Assembly: GCF_003337555.1 (NCBI RefSeq)
Contig: NZ_QPJK01000001.1
Coordinates: 186,001 to 250,000 of the forward strand
From: Pseudorhodoferax soli
GTDB taxonomy: Bacteria; Pseudomonadota; Gammaproteobacteria; Burkholderiales; Burkholderiaceae_C
Reading direction: 5' to 3'
DNA: 64,000 bases
In this document: positions 26,704 to 37,038 of the stretch, one piece after another
How positions within the stretch are numbered: position 1 is the first letter of the stretch
How the letters are laid out: every line of letters starts with the position of its first letter
Program-made: the position numbers and the translations under genes
The notes under the pieces: generated by a model
Seen by the model: only the letters and a program-made list of their open reading frames with translations
The model's database searches: none
What the model was told of the DNA's origin: nothing

Positions 26704-28533
26704 TTACTTCCTGGTGGGCGGCAAGTCAGTGCAGGTGCCGTGCGCCACCTCCGCCGCCATGCCGATGCTCTCGCCCAGCGTGGGGTGCGGGTGGATGGTC
26801 TTGCCGATGTCGATCTCGTCGGCGCCCATCTCGATGGCCAGTGCGATCTCGCCGACCATGTCGCCCGCATGCGTGCCGACGATGCCGCCGCCCAGGATGC
26901 GGTGCGTCTCGGCGTCGAACAGCAACTTGGTGAAGCCTTCATCGCGGCCGTTGGCGATCGCGCGGCCCGACGCGCTCCACGGGAAGTGGCCCTTCTTGAC
27001 CTTGATGCCTTCAGCCTTGGCCTGGTCTTCCGTGAGGCCGACCCAGGCCACCTCGGGGTCGGTGTAGGCCACGCTGGGGATCACGCGGGCGTTGAAGGCC
27101 GCGCTCAGCAGTTCCTTGTCGCCCTTTTGCTCACCGGCGATGACCTCGGCCGCCACATGGGCCTCGTGCACGGCCTTGTGCGCCAGCATGGGCTGGCCCA
27201 CGATGTCGCCGATCGCGAAAATGTGCGGCACGTTGGTCCGCATCTGGATGTCGACCGGGATGAAGCCGCGATCGGTCACCGCGACGCCGGCCTTCTCGGC
27301 GCCGATCTTCTTGCCATTGGGCGTGCGGCCCACGGCCTGCAGCACGAGGTCGTAGACCTGCGGTTCCTTGGGGGCGTTGGCGCCTTCGAACATGACCTTG
27401 ATGCCGTCCTTGGTGGCTTCCGCCCCCACGGTCTTGGTGCTGGTCATGATGTTGTCGAAGCGCGGCGCGTTCATCTTCTGCCAGACCTTGACGAGGTCGC
27501 GGTCGGCGCCCTGCATCAGGCCGTCCAGCATCTCCACCACATCGAGCCGCGCGCCCAGCGTGGAGTAGACCGTGCCCATCTCCAGGCCGATGATGCCGCC
27601 GCCCAGGATCAGCATGCGCTTGGGGTCGGTCGCCATGTCCAGCGCGCCGGTGGAGTCGACCACACGCGGATCGCCCTTGGGCATGAAGGGCAGGTGCACG
27701 GCCTGCGAGCCGGCCGCGATGATGCAGTGGCGGAACTTGATGACCTGCTTCTTGCCGGAGAGCTCCTGCCCGCTGCCCGAGGTTTCCTGCACTTCCAGGT
27801 GGTGCGGGTCGATGAAGCTGCCGACGCCGCGCACGGTGGTCACCTTGCGCATCTTGGCCATGGCCGTCAGGCCGCCCGTCAGCTTGCCAACCACCTTGTT
27901 CTTGTGCGCGAGCAGCTTGGCGCGGTCGACCTTGGGCGCACCGTAGTCGATGCCCAGGTCCGCGAAGTGCTTGACCTCGTCCATCACGGCGGCCACGTGC
28001 AGCAGCGCCTTCGAGGGAATGCAGCCCACGTTCAGGCAAACGCCGCCCAGCGTGGCGTAGCGCTCCACGAGCACCGTCTTCAGGCCCAGGTCGGCACTGC
28101 GGAAGGCGGCCGAGTAGCCGCCGGGACCGGCGCCCAGCACCAGCGTGTCGCACTCCAGGTCGACGCCACCGCCGTAGCTGCCGGCCGCCTGTGCGGCGGG
28201 CGTCGGTGCCGCTGCCGGAGCCGAGGCCGGGGCAGCAGCGGCCGGTGCCGGTGCCGGAGCTGCTGACGGTGCGGGTGCAGGTGCAGCGGCCTCGCCTTCG
28301 GCTTCCAGCGCCAGCACGACCGAGCCTTCGGCGACCTTGTCGCCCACGGCCACCTTGAGCGCAGTGACCTTGCCGCCATGGCTGGACGGAATCTCCATCG
28401 AAGCCTTGTCGCTCTCCACCGTGATCAGCGACTGCTCGGGCTTGATGGTGTCGCCCACCTTGACCAGCAGTTCGATGACGGTGACTTCGCTGAAATCGCC
28501 GATGTCCGGAACCTTGATGTCGATGCTTGCCAT
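26704..28533 (-). CDS. lpdA: Dihydrolipoyl dehydrogenase (E3) with N-terminal lipoyl domain
   Basis: A 609-residue E3 of the pyruvate dehydrogenase complex. An N-terminal lipoyl domain (about 1-80, lipoylated Lys in [11 protein letters not shown]) is joined by an Ala/Pro linker (about 85-120) to the flavoprotein. The latter has the FAD motif [12 protein letters not shown], the redox-active disulfide [15 protein letters not shown], an NAD site [10 protein letters not shown], and the C-terminal His-Glu pair in HAHPTLGE-like [10 protein letters not shown]. It reoxidises the lipoamide on E2. The lipoyl-E3 fusion is typical of betaproteobacterial PDH operons. It lies after bph on the same strand. 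Confidence 0.96.
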   Translation of the reverse strand: MASIDIKVPDIGDFSEVTVIELLVKVGDTIKPEQSLITVESDKASMEIPSSHGGKVTALKVAVGDKVAEGSVVLALEAEGEAAAPAPAPSAAPAPAPAAAAPASAPAAAPTPAAQAAGSYGGGVDLECDTLVLGAGPGGYSAAFRSADLGLKTVLVERYATLGGVCLNVGCIPSKALLHVAAVMDEVKHFADLGIDYGAPKVDRAKLLAHKNKVVGKLTGGLTAMAKMRKVTTVRGVGSFIDPHHLEVQETSGSGQELSGKKQVIKFRHCIIAAGSQAVHLPFMPKGDPRVVDSTGALDMATDPKRMLILGGGIIGLEMGTVYSTLGARLDVVEMLDGLMQGADRDLVKVWQKMNAPRFDNIMTSTKTVGAEATKDGIKVMFEGANAPKEPQVYDLVLQAVGRTPNGKKIGAEKAGVAVTDRGFIPVDIQMRTNVPHIFAIGDIVGQPMLAHKAVHEAHVAAEVIAGEQKGDKELLSAAFNARVIPSVAYTDPEVAWVGLTEDQAKAEGIKVKKGHFPWSASGRAIANGRDEGFTKLLFDAETHRILGGGIVGTHAGDMVGEIALAIEMGADEIDIGKTIHPHPTLGESIGMAAEVAHGTCTDLPPTRK

Positions 28534-28570
28534 GAATCTCTCTCCAATGCCGTGCGCTTTGCGCCGCGGC

Positions 28571-29155
28571 TTATTTCTTCAACTTGACCGTGAAGACCTC
28601 GACCGGGGCGGCCGAGTTCTTGTCGAATTCGCAGCCGGTCTGCACGCCGATCAGCGCGAGTTCACGCGCCGTCTTGGTGTGGCCGGAGGCCGCGTGCATG
28701 GCCCCGAGCGCAAAGCTGCGGCCCGAGCCGATGCCCCAGAACTCCTTGAACTCGAACACCTCGCGGTAGCTGTACAGCCCGTAGATGCCGCTGGCATTGG
28801 CCAGCAGCACGCTGAACTGGCTGGACTCGTAGGGGTCGCCGTCGTCTTCCTTGGTCTGCAGGAAGAACTTCTCCTTGAGGACCGGGTGCAGCCGCGTGAA
28901 GGTCTCGAACACCTCGTCCTTGCTCGACAGGCGCAGCTCCTCGGGCGGCAGGCCCGCCAGGGCCTTGCGCAGCACGGGGAAGTGGGCCACGGTGCCGGCC
29001 ATGCCCACATACGTGGGACCGGCCGGCGTGTCGAGGCGGAAGATCTTGCTGTTGGCCTCGAAGCGGTGCGTCAGGCGCGTGTCGCCGAAAGTGACCAGCG
29101 TGTCGGCTGCGATCGCGACCTGACCGGCCTTCCTCACGACAACGACGGTCGTCAT
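28571..29155 (-). CDS. bph: Proteasome-type Ntn hydrolase, probable BPH (betaproteobacterial proteasome homologue)
   Basis: A 194-residue protein with a proteasome beta-subunit fold. After removal of Met the chain begins TTVVVVRK, giving an N-terminal Thr nucleophile. The next strands read [15 protein letters not shown], where the Asp (of ADT) matches the catalytic Asp of HslV (GGDGQVT), and EANSKIFRL carries the Lys expected near position 33. The [15 protein letters not shown] segment is the usual proteasome helix. HslV would have an HslU gene beside it; none is here. The lineage and sequence fit BPH, a peptidase described from betaproteobacteria as a stacked-ring complex. Its position between aceF and lpdA is unusual and conserved-looking. 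Substrates are unknown. Confidence 0.8.
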   Translation of the reverse strand: MTTVVVVRKAGQVAIAADTLVTFGDTRLTHRFEANSKIFRLDTPAGPTYVGMAGTVAHFPVLRKALAGLPPEELRLSSKDEVFETFTRLHPVLKEKFFLQTKEDDGDPYESSQFSVLLANASGIYGLYSYREVFEFKEFWGIGSGRSFALGAMHAASGHTKTARELALIGVQTGCEFDKNSAAPVEVFTVKLKK

Positions 29156-29168
29156 GCGTGCCCGGACC

Positions 29169-30842
29169 TCAGAGGATCACGCGGCGGAAGTCCGCCAGCA
29201 CCTGGCCGAGGTACGCATTGAAGCGTGCGGCCGCCGCGCCGTCGATCACACGGTGGTCGTAGGACAGCGACAGCGGCAGCGTCAGGCGCGGCACGAACTG
29301 CTTGCCATCCCACACCGGCTTCATGGCGCTCTTGGACAGGCCCAGGATCGCCACCTCGGGCGCGTTCACGATGGGCGTGAAGTGCGTGCCGCCGATGCCG
29401 CCCAGCGAGCTGATCGAGAAGCAGCCGCCGGTCATGTCGGCCGGGCCCATCTTGCCGTCGCGCGCCTTCTTGGCCAGCTCGCCCATCTCGGCGCTGATCT
29501 GCATGACGCCCTTCTTGTCGGCATCGCGCAGCACCGGCACGACCAGGCCGTTCGGCGTGTCGGCCGCGAAACCGATGTGGAAGTACTTCTTGTAGACGAG
29601 CGCGTCGCCATCCAGGCTGGCGTTGAATTCGGGGAACTTCTTGAGCGCCGCGACCACCGCCTTGATCACGAAGGCCAGCATCGTCACCTTGACGCCGGAC
29701 TTCTCGTTCTCCTTGTTGGTGGAGACGCGGAAGGCTTCCAGCTCGGTGATGTCGGCATCGTCGTTGTTCGTGACGTGCGGGATCATGACCCAGTTGCGGT
29801 GCAGGTTCGCGCCCGAGATCTTCTTGATGCGCGACAGGTCCTTGCGCTCGACCGGGCCGAACTTGGCGAAGTCGACCTTGGGCCAGGGCAGCAGGTCCAG
29901 GCCCGCGCCACCGCCGCCACCGGCCGGGGCCTTGGCAGCCTGGGCCTTGGTCTGCACGGCGCCACTCATCACCGACTTGGTGAAGCCTTGCACGTCGTCC
30001 TGCGTGATGCGGCCCTTGGGGCCGGAGCCCTTGACCTCGGCCAGCGGCACGCCCAGTTCGCGCGCGAACTTGCGCACCGAGGGCGAGGCGTGCGGCAGCG
30101 CACCCGTGGGCGCGACGGTCGGGTTGTGGGCGGCAGCAGGCGCCGCAGCCGCCGCGGGTGCTGCGGCGGGAGCGGGCGCAGCCGACTCGCTGCTGGCAGC
30201 GGCGGGCGCAGCAGCAGCAGCTGGCGCTGGGCTGGCCGCAGCCGGGGCACCAGCGGATTCCACCGTGCCCAGCAGGTCGCCGATGTTCACGGTGTCGCCG
30301 ACCTTGACCTTGAGTTCCTTGAGCACGCCGGCCGCGGACGACGGGATCTCCATCGAGGCCTTGTCGCTCTCCACGGTGATCAGCGACTGCTCCAGCTTGA
30401 TGCTGTCGCCGGGCTTGACCATGATCTCGATGACGGCCACGTCCTTGAAGTCGCCGATGTCGGGCACGCGGATCTCGACCGTGCCGCCTTGCGCAGGAGC
30501 CTGCGCTGCGGGAGCCGGCGCTGCGGCAGCGGGTGCAGGTGCAGGTGCGGCAGCCGCCGGGGCCGGCGCAGCAGCGGGGGCAGGAGCGGGAGCAGCCGCC
30601 TCGCCGGCGCCTTCCAGCACCAGCACCAGCGAGCCCTGCTTGACCTTGTCGCCCACCGCGACCTTGATCTCCTTGACCACGCCGGCGGCGCTGGACGGGA
30701 TCTCCATCGAGGCCTTGTCCGATTCCACGGTGATCAGCGACTGCTCGGCCTTGACCGTGTCGCCTGGCTTGACCATGACCTCGATCACGCTCACTTCATC
30801 GAAATCCCCGATGTCGGGGACTTGCACTTCCACCAATGCCAT
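29169..30842 (-). CDS. aceF: Dihydrolipoyllysine-residue acetyltransferase (E2 of pyruvate dehydrogenase)
   Basis: A 557-residue E2. Two lipoyl domains (about 1-80 and 120-200), each with [11 protein letters not shown] around the lipoyl Lys, are separated and followed by Ala/Pro-rich flexible linkers. A peripheral subunit-binding domain follows ([13 protein letters not shown] to ITQDDVQGF). The catalytic domain ends with the active-site motif [11 protein letters not shown]. It transfers the acetyl group from lipoamide to CoA. It sits 29 bases after aceE and 13 before bph. The two near-identical lipoyl segments are an internal repeat. Confidence 0.96.
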   Translation of the reverse strand: MALVEVQVPDIGDFDEVSVIEVMVKPGDTVKAEQSLITVESDKASMEIPSSAAGVVKEIKVAVGDKVKQGSLVLVLEGAGEAAAPAPAPAAAPAPAAAAPAPAPAAAAPAPAAQAPAQGGTVEIRVPDIGDFKDVAVIEIMVKPGDSIKLEQSLITVESDKASMEIPSSAAGVLKELKVKVGDTVNIGDLLGTVESAGAPAAASPAPAAAAAPAAASSESAAPAPAAAPAAAAAPAAAHNPTVAPTGALPHASPSVRKFARELGVPLAEVKGSGPKGRITQDDVQGFTKSVMSGAVQTKAQAAKAPAGGGGGAGLDLLPWPKVDFAKFGPVERKDLSRIKKISGANLHRNWVMIPHVTNNDDADITELEAFRVSTNKENEKSGVKVTMLAFVIKAVVAALKKFPEFNASLDGDALVYKKYFHIGFAADTPNGLVVPVLRDADKKGVMQISAEMGELAKKARDGKMGPADMTGGCFSISSLGGIGGTHFTPIVNAPEVAILGLSKSAMKPVWDGKQFVPRLTLPLSLSYDHRVIDGAAAARFNAYLGQVLADFRRVIL

Positions 30843-30871
30843 GTTGTTCGTCTCGCTCGTGTGTTGTGGGG

Positions 30872-33592
30872 TCAGGCGTACAGCGGGTTGACCTTGTCGG
30901 TCTTGATGCCGTACTTCTGGATCGCCTCGGCCACCTTCGCGACCGGCACGGTGCCATCTTCGCTCAAGGCCTTCAGCGCGGCCACGACGATGTAGTGGCG
31001 GTTGATCTCGAAGTGCTCGCGCAGCTTGCTGCGGAAGTCGCTGCGGCCAAAGCCGTCGGTGCCCAGCACCTTGTAGTTGCGGCCGGCCGGCATGAACGGG
31101 CGGATCTGCTCGGCGTAGGACTTCATGTAGTCGGTCGAGGCGACCACCGGACCGGCCGAGCCCGACAGTTGCTGCGCCACGAAGCTCTGGCGCGGCGTTT
31201 CGGTCGGGTGCAGCAGGTTCCAGCGCTCGGCGTCCTGGCCGTCGCGGCCCAGCTCGTTGAAGCTCGGGCAGCTCCAGACACCGGCGGCAACGCCCCAGTC
31301 CTTTTCCAGCAGTTCCTGGGCGAAGAACGATTCGCGCAGGATGGTGCCGCTGCCCAGCAGTTGCACCGTGGGCGCACCGGCGGCCAGCGCGGGCGCCTGC
31401 TTGGCCAGGTACATGCCCTTGATGATCTGCTCCTCCGTGCCGGGCTGCAGGCCGGGCATGGGGTAGTTCTCGTTGAGCAGCGTGATGTAGTAGTAGACGT
31501 TGTCCTGGCGCTCGACCATGCGCTTCAGGCCATGGTGCAGGATCACGCCGACTTCATGTGCGAAGGTCGGGTCGTAGCTCACGCAGTTGGGGATGGTGCC
31601 GGCCAGGATGTGGCTATGGCCATCTTCGTGCTGCAGGCCTTCGCCGTTCAGCGTGGTGCGGCCCGAGGTGCCGCCCAACAGGAAACCGCGCGCCTGCATG
31701 TCGCCGGCCGCCCAGGCCAGGTCGCCGATGCGCTGGAAGCCGAACATCGAGTAGTACACGTAGAACGGCACCATGATGCGGTTGCTGGTGCTGTAGCTCG
31801 TGGCCGCGGCGACCCAGCTGGCCATGCCGCCGGCTTCGTTGATGCCTTCCTGCAGGATCTGGCCAGCCTTGTCTTCCTTGTAGTACATGACCTGGTCCTT
31901 GTCGACCGGGGTGTACTGCTGACCGTGCGGGTTGTAGATGCCGACTTGGCGGAACAGGCCTTCCATGCCGAAGGTGCGGGCTTCGTCCACGAGGATGGGC
32001 ACCACGCGCGGGCCCAGGGCCTGGTCGCGCAGCAGCTGCGTCAGGAAGCGGACGTAGGCCTGCGTGGTCGAGATCTCGCGGCCCTCGGCCGTGGGTTCGA
32101 TGACCGACTTGAACGTCTCCAGCGCCGGCACGGTGAAGCTCTCGTCGGCCTTGGTGCGGCGGTGCGGCAGGTAGCCGCCCAGGGCCTTGCGGCGCTCGTG
32201 CAGGTACTTCATCTCCGGCGTGTCGTCGGCCGGCTTGTAGAACGGCAGCTCGGCGATCTGGCTGTCGGGAATGGGGATGTTGAAGCGGTCGCGGAAGGAC
32301 TTGATGTCCTCGTCGCTGAGCTTCTTGGTCTGGTGGACGGTGTTCTTGCCTTCGCCGATCTTGCCCATGCCGAAGCCCTTGACGGTCTTGACGAGCAGCA
32401 CGGTGGGCTGGCCGGTGTGGTTCTGCGCGGCGTGGAACGCAGCGTAGACCTTCTGCGAGTCGTGGCCACCGCGCTGCAGGTTCCAGATCTCGTCGTCGGT
32501 CATGTTCTCGACCATCTTGGCCGTGCGCGGGTCGCGGCCGAAGAAGTGCTTGCGCACGTAGGCACCGTCGTTGGCCTTCATGGCCTGGTAGTCGCCGTCG
32601 TTGGTCTTCATCATGAGCTCGCGCAGCGCGCCGTCATGGTCCTTGGCCAGCAAGGCGTCCCAGCCCTTGCCCCAGATCAGCTTGACGACGTTCCAGCCCG
32701 AGCCACGGAACTCGCCCTCCAGCTCCTGGATGATCTTGCCGTTGCCGCGCACCGGGCCGTCCAGCCGCTGCAGGTTGCAGTTGATGACGAAGATCAGGTT
32801 GTCCAGGTTCTCGCGTGCGGCCAGGCCGATCGCACCCAGCGACTCGACCTCGTCCATCTCGCCGTCGCCGCAGAACACCCAGACCTTGCGGTTCGCGGTG
32901 TCGGCGATCCCGCGCGCGTGCAAGTACTTGAGGAAACGCGCCTGGTAGATCGCCATCAGCGGGCCCAGGCCCATGGAGACGGTGGGGAACTGCCAGAACT
33001 CGGGCATCAGCTTGGGGTGCGGGTAGCTCGACAGGCCCTTGCCATCGACTTCCTGGCGGAAGTTGAGCAGTTGCTCTTCGGTCAGCCGGCCTTCCAGATA
33101 GGCGCGCGCGTAGACGCCGGGCGAGACATGGCCCTGGATGTAGATGCAATCGCCGCCGTGCTTCTCGCTCTCGGCGTGCCAGAAATGGTTGAAGCCGGCG
33201 CCGAACATGCTGGCCAGCGATGCGAAGGAGCCGATGTGGCCACCGAGGTCACCGCCTTCAGGCGGGTGGTGGCGGTTGGCCTTGACCACCATGGCCATGG
33301 CGTTCCAGCGCATGTAGGCGCGCAGGCGCTGCTCGATCTCCAGGTTGCCGGGACTGCGGGCTTCCTCGCTGGGTTCGATGGTGTTCACGTAGCCGGTGTT
33401 GGCCGAGAACGGCATGTCCACCGTGTTCTGGCGCGCATGTTCCAGCAGTTGCTCCAGCAGGTAATGGGCCCGCCCTGGACCGTCGCTGGCGATGACGGCG
33501 GACAGCGCATCCATCCACTCGCGGGTCTCCTGGCTGTCGGTGTCCTTGGCGTCGTTGGCTGCGCCAGGCAGGTTCTGGGGTTGGGCTGACAT
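30872..33592 (-). CDS. aceE: Pyruvate dehydrogenase E1 component (homodimeric type)
   Basis: A 906-residue thiamine-diphosphate enzyme of the single-chain AceE type. The ThDP/Mg motif begins [10 protein letters not shown] and extends to the [16 protein letters not shown] segment. It decarboxylates pyruvate and acetylates the lipoyl group of AceF. The ATG at 33592 has GAGGAGA upstream on the minus strand; an in-frame start at 33661 adds a non-homologous tail. It is the first gene of the PDH operon and is divergent from a sensor kinase gene. Confidence 0.97.
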   Translation of the reverse strand: MSAQPQNLPGAANDAKDTDSQETREWMDALSAVIASDGPGRAHYLLEQLLEHARQNTVDMPFSANTGYVNTIEPSEEARSPGNLEIEQRLRAYMRWNAMAMVVKANRHHPPEGGDLGGHIGSFASLASMFGAGFNHFWHAESEKHGGDCIYIQGHVSPGVYARAYLEGRLTEEQLLNFRQEVDGKGLSSYPHPKLMPEFWQFPTVSMGLGPLMAIYQARFLKYLHARGIADTANRKVWVFCGDGEMDEVESLGAIGLAARENLDNLIFVINCNLQRLDGPVRGNGKIIQELEGEFRGSGWNVVKLIWGKGWDALLAKDHDGALRELMMKTNDGDYQAMKANDGAYVRKHFFGRDPRTAKMVENMTDDEIWNLQRGGHDSQKVYAAFHAAQNHTGQPTVLLVKTVKGFGMGKIGEGKNTVHQTKKLSDEDIKSFRDRFNIPIPDSQIAELPFYKPADDTPEMKYLHERRKALGGYLPHRRTKADESFTVPALETFKSVIEPTAEGREISTTQAYVRFLTQLLRDQALGPRVVPILVDEARTFGMEGLFRQVGIYNPHGQQYTPVDKDQVMYYKEDKAGQILQEGINEAGGMASWVAAATSYSTSNRIMVPFYVYYSMFGFQRIGDLAWAAGDMQARGFLLGGTSGRTTLNGEGLQHEDGHSHILAGTIPNCVSYDPTFAHEVGVILHHGLKRMVERQDNVYYYITLLNENYPMPGLQPGTEEQIIKGMYLAKQAPALAAGAPTVQLLGSGTILRESFFAQELLEKDWGVAAGVWSCPSFNELGRDGQDAERWNLLHPTETPRQSFVAQQLSGSAGPVVASTDYMKSYAEQIRPFMPAGRNYKVLGTDGFGRSDFRSKLREHFEINRHYIVVAALKALSEDGTVPVAKVAEAIQKYGIKTDKVNPLYA

Positions 33593-33792
33593 GCGGTCTC
33601 CTCGAAATAGATGGGCGGTATCTGGGGGCCGACTCTCGGCCGCGCGGCGAGTGTCGCACACGCCTCTCAGTTTTCAAATAGCAATTTACAATTCTGCATT
33701 ATGAAAAATCGCGATGTTTGAGGGCCCAGCCATTCGACACACCAAGCCCGTCGACGGGCAACTGCTGCAAACCCTCACATACACTGCCGCCC
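33593..33792. promoter_or_regulatory. Divergent control region between aceE and the PAS kinase
   Basis: A 200-base region. Its centre (about 33669-33715) is clearly more AT-rich than its surroundings and contains AATTTACAATT (33683-33693), an 11-base near-palindrome, and a TTCTGCATTATGAA stretch beside it. These lie about 90 bases upstream of the aceE start and are good candidates for a promoter and operator. A TACACT hexamer at 33780-33785 is a weak -10 candidate for the kinase, but it lies only seven bases before the start codon. The match to the E. coli PdhR site is not convincing. Confidence 0.4.
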
Positions 33793-36354
33793 ATGCGCGT
33801 TTCACCCCCTGACCAGACGCCGGAGACCAGGCCTGCCGCAGCCCCTCTGCGCAAGCCATGGCGCGCCTGGTGGGTGCGCCAGGCACCCCATCGTCAGGAC
33901 CGATTCGCGGCACTCGCGCCGCTGGTCGCCGTGGTGCTGTTCCTGGCAGCGATCGCGTCCTCCTTTCTCTATCTGCGGCTGGAAGAGATCGACCGCGAAC
34001 AGGAGGCCGTCAAGCGCGACGTCGAATATGCGCAGCAGCAGATCCGCCTGCGCTTGCTCGAGCGCCAGGAGCAGCTCATGCGCGTGGCCCGCGATGTGGC
34101 CAATGAAGAGATCGACGTCGAGGAATTCGTCAGCCGCGCGCAGTCGCTGATTTCGCAGTACCCCGAGTTGCAGGCCGTCAGCTGGATCGACGAGCGCCGC
34201 CGCATCAAGACCAGCTACTCCGCGCCCAGCCTGCACACGCCCCTCATGCGCATGGTGGACGACGTGCTGCGCCCGGGCGAGACCGAGACCAACTTCAGCC
34301 TGGCGCGCGACCTGCACCAGCCGGTGTACGGCCAGCCGCTGGGCACCACCGGCGACCCGACGCCGCTGCTGCAACTGCACATCCCGCTGACCGACCGAGG
34401 CCGCTTCGCTGGCGTGGTCCTGGCCGAATACGGAACCGACGCGCTGCTGCGCCATGGCGTGCCGGCCGAGGTGCTCAACAAGTACGCCGTGGCGCTGGTG
34501 GCCAGCGATGGACGCATGCTGGCCGGCACGGTGATGCCGCAGCCCAGCTCGGGATCGCGCCTGCTGCCCTGGTCCAGCCAGGCCGAGCCCTATGAGATCC
34601 CGGTCTCGCCGGTCGGCAACGGCCTGGTGCTGCGCGCGCAGGCCTACCGCACCTCGCAAGGCGTGGTCGGCAGCGGCTTGTTCTGGCTGGTCGGCGCGCT
34701 GTCGGTGCTGACGGCCTGGATGCTGATCGGCAGCTGGAGCCACACGCGCCGGCGCCAGCAGGCCCAGCAGGCGCTGATGGCCGAGACCAACTTCCGCCGC
34801 GCCATGGAGAACTCCATGCTGACCGGCATGCGTGCCATGGACCTGCAGGGCCGCATCACCTATGTGAACGCGGCCTTCTGCCAGATGACGGGCTGGAGCG
34901 AGGGCGAGCTGGTCGGCCGCACGGCGCCCTTCCCCTACTGGCCCGAGGAAGACCTGGAGTACCTGATCGCGCGGCTGGAGGACGAACTCAACGGCCGCAG
35001 CACGCCCTCGGGCTTTCAGCTGCGCATCAAGCGGCGCGACAACTCCATCTTCGACGCGCGCCTGTACATCTCGCCGCTGATCGACGCCGTGGGCAAGCAG
35101 ACCGGCTGGATGGCTTCGATCACCGACATCACCGAGCCCAACCGCATCCGCGAGCAGCTGTCGGCCTCGTACGAGCGCTTCACCACGGTGCTGGAGGCGC
35201 TGGACGCCGCGGTGTCGGTGGCGCCGCTGGGCAGCCCCGAACTGCTGTTCGCCAACAAGCTGTACCGGCAATGGTTCGGCTCGCAGACCCATGGCCATGA
35301 GAGCCTGGTGGTGCGCGCCGGCATGCCGACCACGCCGCCCAACGACGAGCACCTGGACGATGTGGACGCCTTCGCCGGCCTGCCCACCGATTCGCTGACC
35401 ACCAGCGATGCCGAGAGCGCCGAGATCCACGTGCCCGAACTGGGCAAGTGGCTGGAAGTGCGGGCGCGCTACCTGAGCTGGGTCGACGGCCGCCTCGTGC
35501 AGATGGTGATCGCCACCGACATCACGCCGCGCCGCCTGGCCGAGGAGCAGGCCGCGCACCATGCCGAGCGCGCCCAGACCTCCAGCAGGCTCATCACCAT
35601 GGGCGAGATGGCATCCAGCGTCGCGCACGAGTTGAACCAGCCGCTGGCGGCCATCACCAACTACTGCAACGGCATGGTGTCGCGCATCAAGGGCAACGGC
35701 ATTGCGCACGAGGATCTGCTGGCGGCGCTGGAGAAGACTTCGCGCCAGGCCCAGCGTGCGGGCCAGATCATCCACCGCATCCAGTCCTTCGTGAAGCGCA
35801 GCGAGCCCCAGCGCAGCCTGAGCAATGTGCAGGACATCGTGCAGGAATCCGTCGAGCTGGCCGGCATCGAGCTGCGCCGGCGCAACGTGCGGCTGAGCCA
35901 CTATGTCGCGGCGCGGCTGCCCCCGCTGATGGTCGATCCCATCCTGATCGAGCAGGTGCTGGTGAACCTGCTGCGCAACGCCGCCGAGGCCATCGACTCG
36001 GCCGAGCGGCCGCCGCAACGCCGCAACATCGAACTGCGCGTGCTGCCGCGCCAGGAGTCCGATGTGCCTGGCATCGAGTTCGTCGTCACCGACACCGGCA
36101 CGGGCCTGGCGCCCGAAGTCATGGAACACCTGTTCGAGGCCTTCTTCTCGACCAAGGCGCATGGCATGGGCATCGGCCTCAATCTGTGCCGCTCCATCGT
36201 TGAATCGCACCTGGGCAGGATGCAGGCCGAGAATATCTACAATGGCCCCGAGTGCATGGGGTGCCGGTTTTCCTTCTGGATCCCGTTGGCAAAAGCTGCC
36301 AACGCCCTGCCAAATCCAGCCAATACAGCCAAGAACCCCGGAGTACCCGCATGA
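33793..36354 (+). CDS. PAS-domain sensor histidine kinase
   Basis: An 853-residue membrane kinase. Two membrane segments (about 38-60 and 292-312) flank a periplasmic domain of about 230 residues. A PAS domain follows (AMENSMLTGMRAMDL to MTGWSEGELVGR, about 335-440), then a second weaker PAS-like region. The transmitter has an H-box EMASSVAHELNQPLAAITNY (His near 611), N-box LVNLLRNAAEAID, and GIGLNLCRSIVESH. The HELNQPL form is typical of FixL/DctB-type kinases. The start at 33793 is preferred to a TTG at 33718. It overlaps the regulator gene by ATGA and is divergent from the PDH operon, which it may control. The signal is unknown. Confidence 0.9.
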   Translation: MRVSPPDQTPETRPAAAPLRKPWRAWWVRQAPHRQDRFAALAPLVAVVLFLAAIASSFLYLRLEEIDREQEAVKRDVEYAQQQIRLRLLERQEQLMRVARDVANEEIDVEEFVSRAQSLISQYPELQAVSWIDERRRIKTSYSAPSLHTPLMRMVDDVLRPGETETNFSLARDLHQPVYGQPLGTTGDPTPLLQLHIPLTDRGRFAGVVLAEYGTDALLRHGVPAEVLNKYAVALVASDGRMLAGTVMPQPSSGSRLLPWSSQAEPYEIPVSPVGNGLVLRAQAYRTSQGVVGSGLFWLVGALSVLTAWMLIGSWSHTRRRQQAQQALMAETNFRRAMENSMLTGMRAMDLQGRITYVNAAFCQMTGWSEGELVGRTAPFPYWPEEDLEYLIARLEDELNGRSTPSGFQLRIKRRDNSIFDARLYISPLIDAVGKQTGWMASITDITEPNRIREQLSASYERFTTVLEALDAAVSVAPLGSPELLFANKLYRQWFGSQTHGHESLVVRAGMPTTPPNDEHLDDVDAFAGLPTDSLTTSDAESAEIHVPELGKWLEVRARYLSWVDGRLVQMVIATDITPRRLAEEQAAHHAERAQTSSRLITMGEMASSVAHELNQPLAAITNYCNGMVSRIKGNGIAHEDLLAALEKTSRQAQRAGQIIHRIQSFVKRSEPQRSLSNVQDIVQESVELAGIELRRRNVRLSHYVAARLPPLMVDPILIEQVLVNLLRNAAEAIDSAERPPQRRNIELRVLPRQESDVPGIEFVVTDTGTGLAPEVMEHLFEAFFSTKAHGMGIGLNLCRSIVESHLGRMQAENIYNGPECMGCRFSFWIPLAKAANALPNPANTAKNPGVPA

Positions 36355-36974
36355 GCCTGATCCCCAAGAAAGGCACGGTCTATGTTGTCGATGACGACGA
36401 AGCCGTGCGCGATTCGCTCCAATGGCTGCTGGAAGGCAAGGACTACCGCGTCCGCTGCTTCGAATCGGCCGAGGCCTTCCTGTCGCGCTACGACGCACGT
36501 GAAGTGGCCTGCCTGCTGGTCGACATCCGCATGGGCGGCATGACGGGCCTGGAGCTCCAGGACAAGCTGCTCGAACGCAAGTCGCCGCTGCCCATCGTCT
36601 TCATCACCGGCCACGGCGACGTGCCCATGGCGGTGGACACCATGAAGAAGGGCGCTATGGATTTCATCCAGAAGCCCTTCAAGGAAGAGGAACTCGTGGC
36701 CCTGGTCGAGCGCATGCTGGACCATGCCAAGGACGCCTTCACCGACCACCAGCAGGCCGCGAGCCGCGGTGCGCTGCTGTCCAAGCTGACCTCGCGCGAA
36801 TCGCAGGTGCTCGAGCGCATCGTGGCCGGCCGGCTCAACAAGCAGATCGCCGATGACCTGGGCATCAGCATCAAGACCGTGGAGGCGCACCGCGCCAACA
36901 TCATGGAAAAGCTGAACGCCAACACGGTGGCCGACCTGCTCAAGATCGCACTGGGCCAGACCGCCAAAGCCTGA
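36351..36974 (+). CDS. FixJ-family response regulator (receiver plus LuxR-type HTH)
   Basis: A 207-residue regulator. The receiver domain has [12 protein letters not shown], phospho-acceptor Asp in [12 protein letters not shown], the Thr in FITGHGD, and Lys in FIQKPF. The C-terminal LuxR-type helix-turn-helix reads [27 protein letters not shown] and TVEAHR. It is coupled to the upstream kinase (ATGA overlap) and is its evident partner. Based on divergent placement, the PDH operon is a candidate target. A terminator-like hairpin follows. Confidence 0.93.
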   Translation: MSLIPKKGTVYVVDDDEAVRDSLQWLLEGKDYRVRCFESAEAFLSRYDAREVACLLVDIRMGGMTGLELQDKLLERKSPLPIVFITGHGDVPMAVDTMKKGAMDFIQKPFKEEELVALVERMLDHAKDAFTDHQQAASRGALLSKLTSRESQVLERIVAGRLNKQIADDLGISIKTVEAHRANIMEKLNANTVADLLKIALGQTAKA

Positions 36975-36990
36975 CCCGCCCCACCCCGCA

Positions 36991-37027
36991 GCGCCCGTCC
37001 ACCGTCCGGTTGGCGGGCGTTGTTCTT
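36991..37027 (+). terminator. Probable rho-independent terminator after the FixJ-type regulator
   Basis: An imperfect stem, GCGCCCG(T)CCA with TGGCGGGCGT (36991-37001 with 37011-37020, one bulged T), has a nine-base loop and is followed by TGTTCTT. It lies 17 bases past the regulator stop and ends 12 bases before folD, whose ribosome binding site (TTGGAGA) overlaps its edge. It would separate the regulator from folD. Confidence 0.5.
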
Positions 37028-37038
37028 GGAGATTCCCC

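Noticed and set aside
28571-29155. HslV (ClpQ) as the identity of the Ntn hydrolase
   Set aside because: The N-terminal strands differ from the HslV consensus, no hslU is adjacent, and the lineage and context fit BPH better.
33683-33693. PdhR operator upstream of aceE
   Set aside because: AATTTACAATT lacks the GGT/ACC core of the E. coli PdhR site, so the match is only in the outer AATT.
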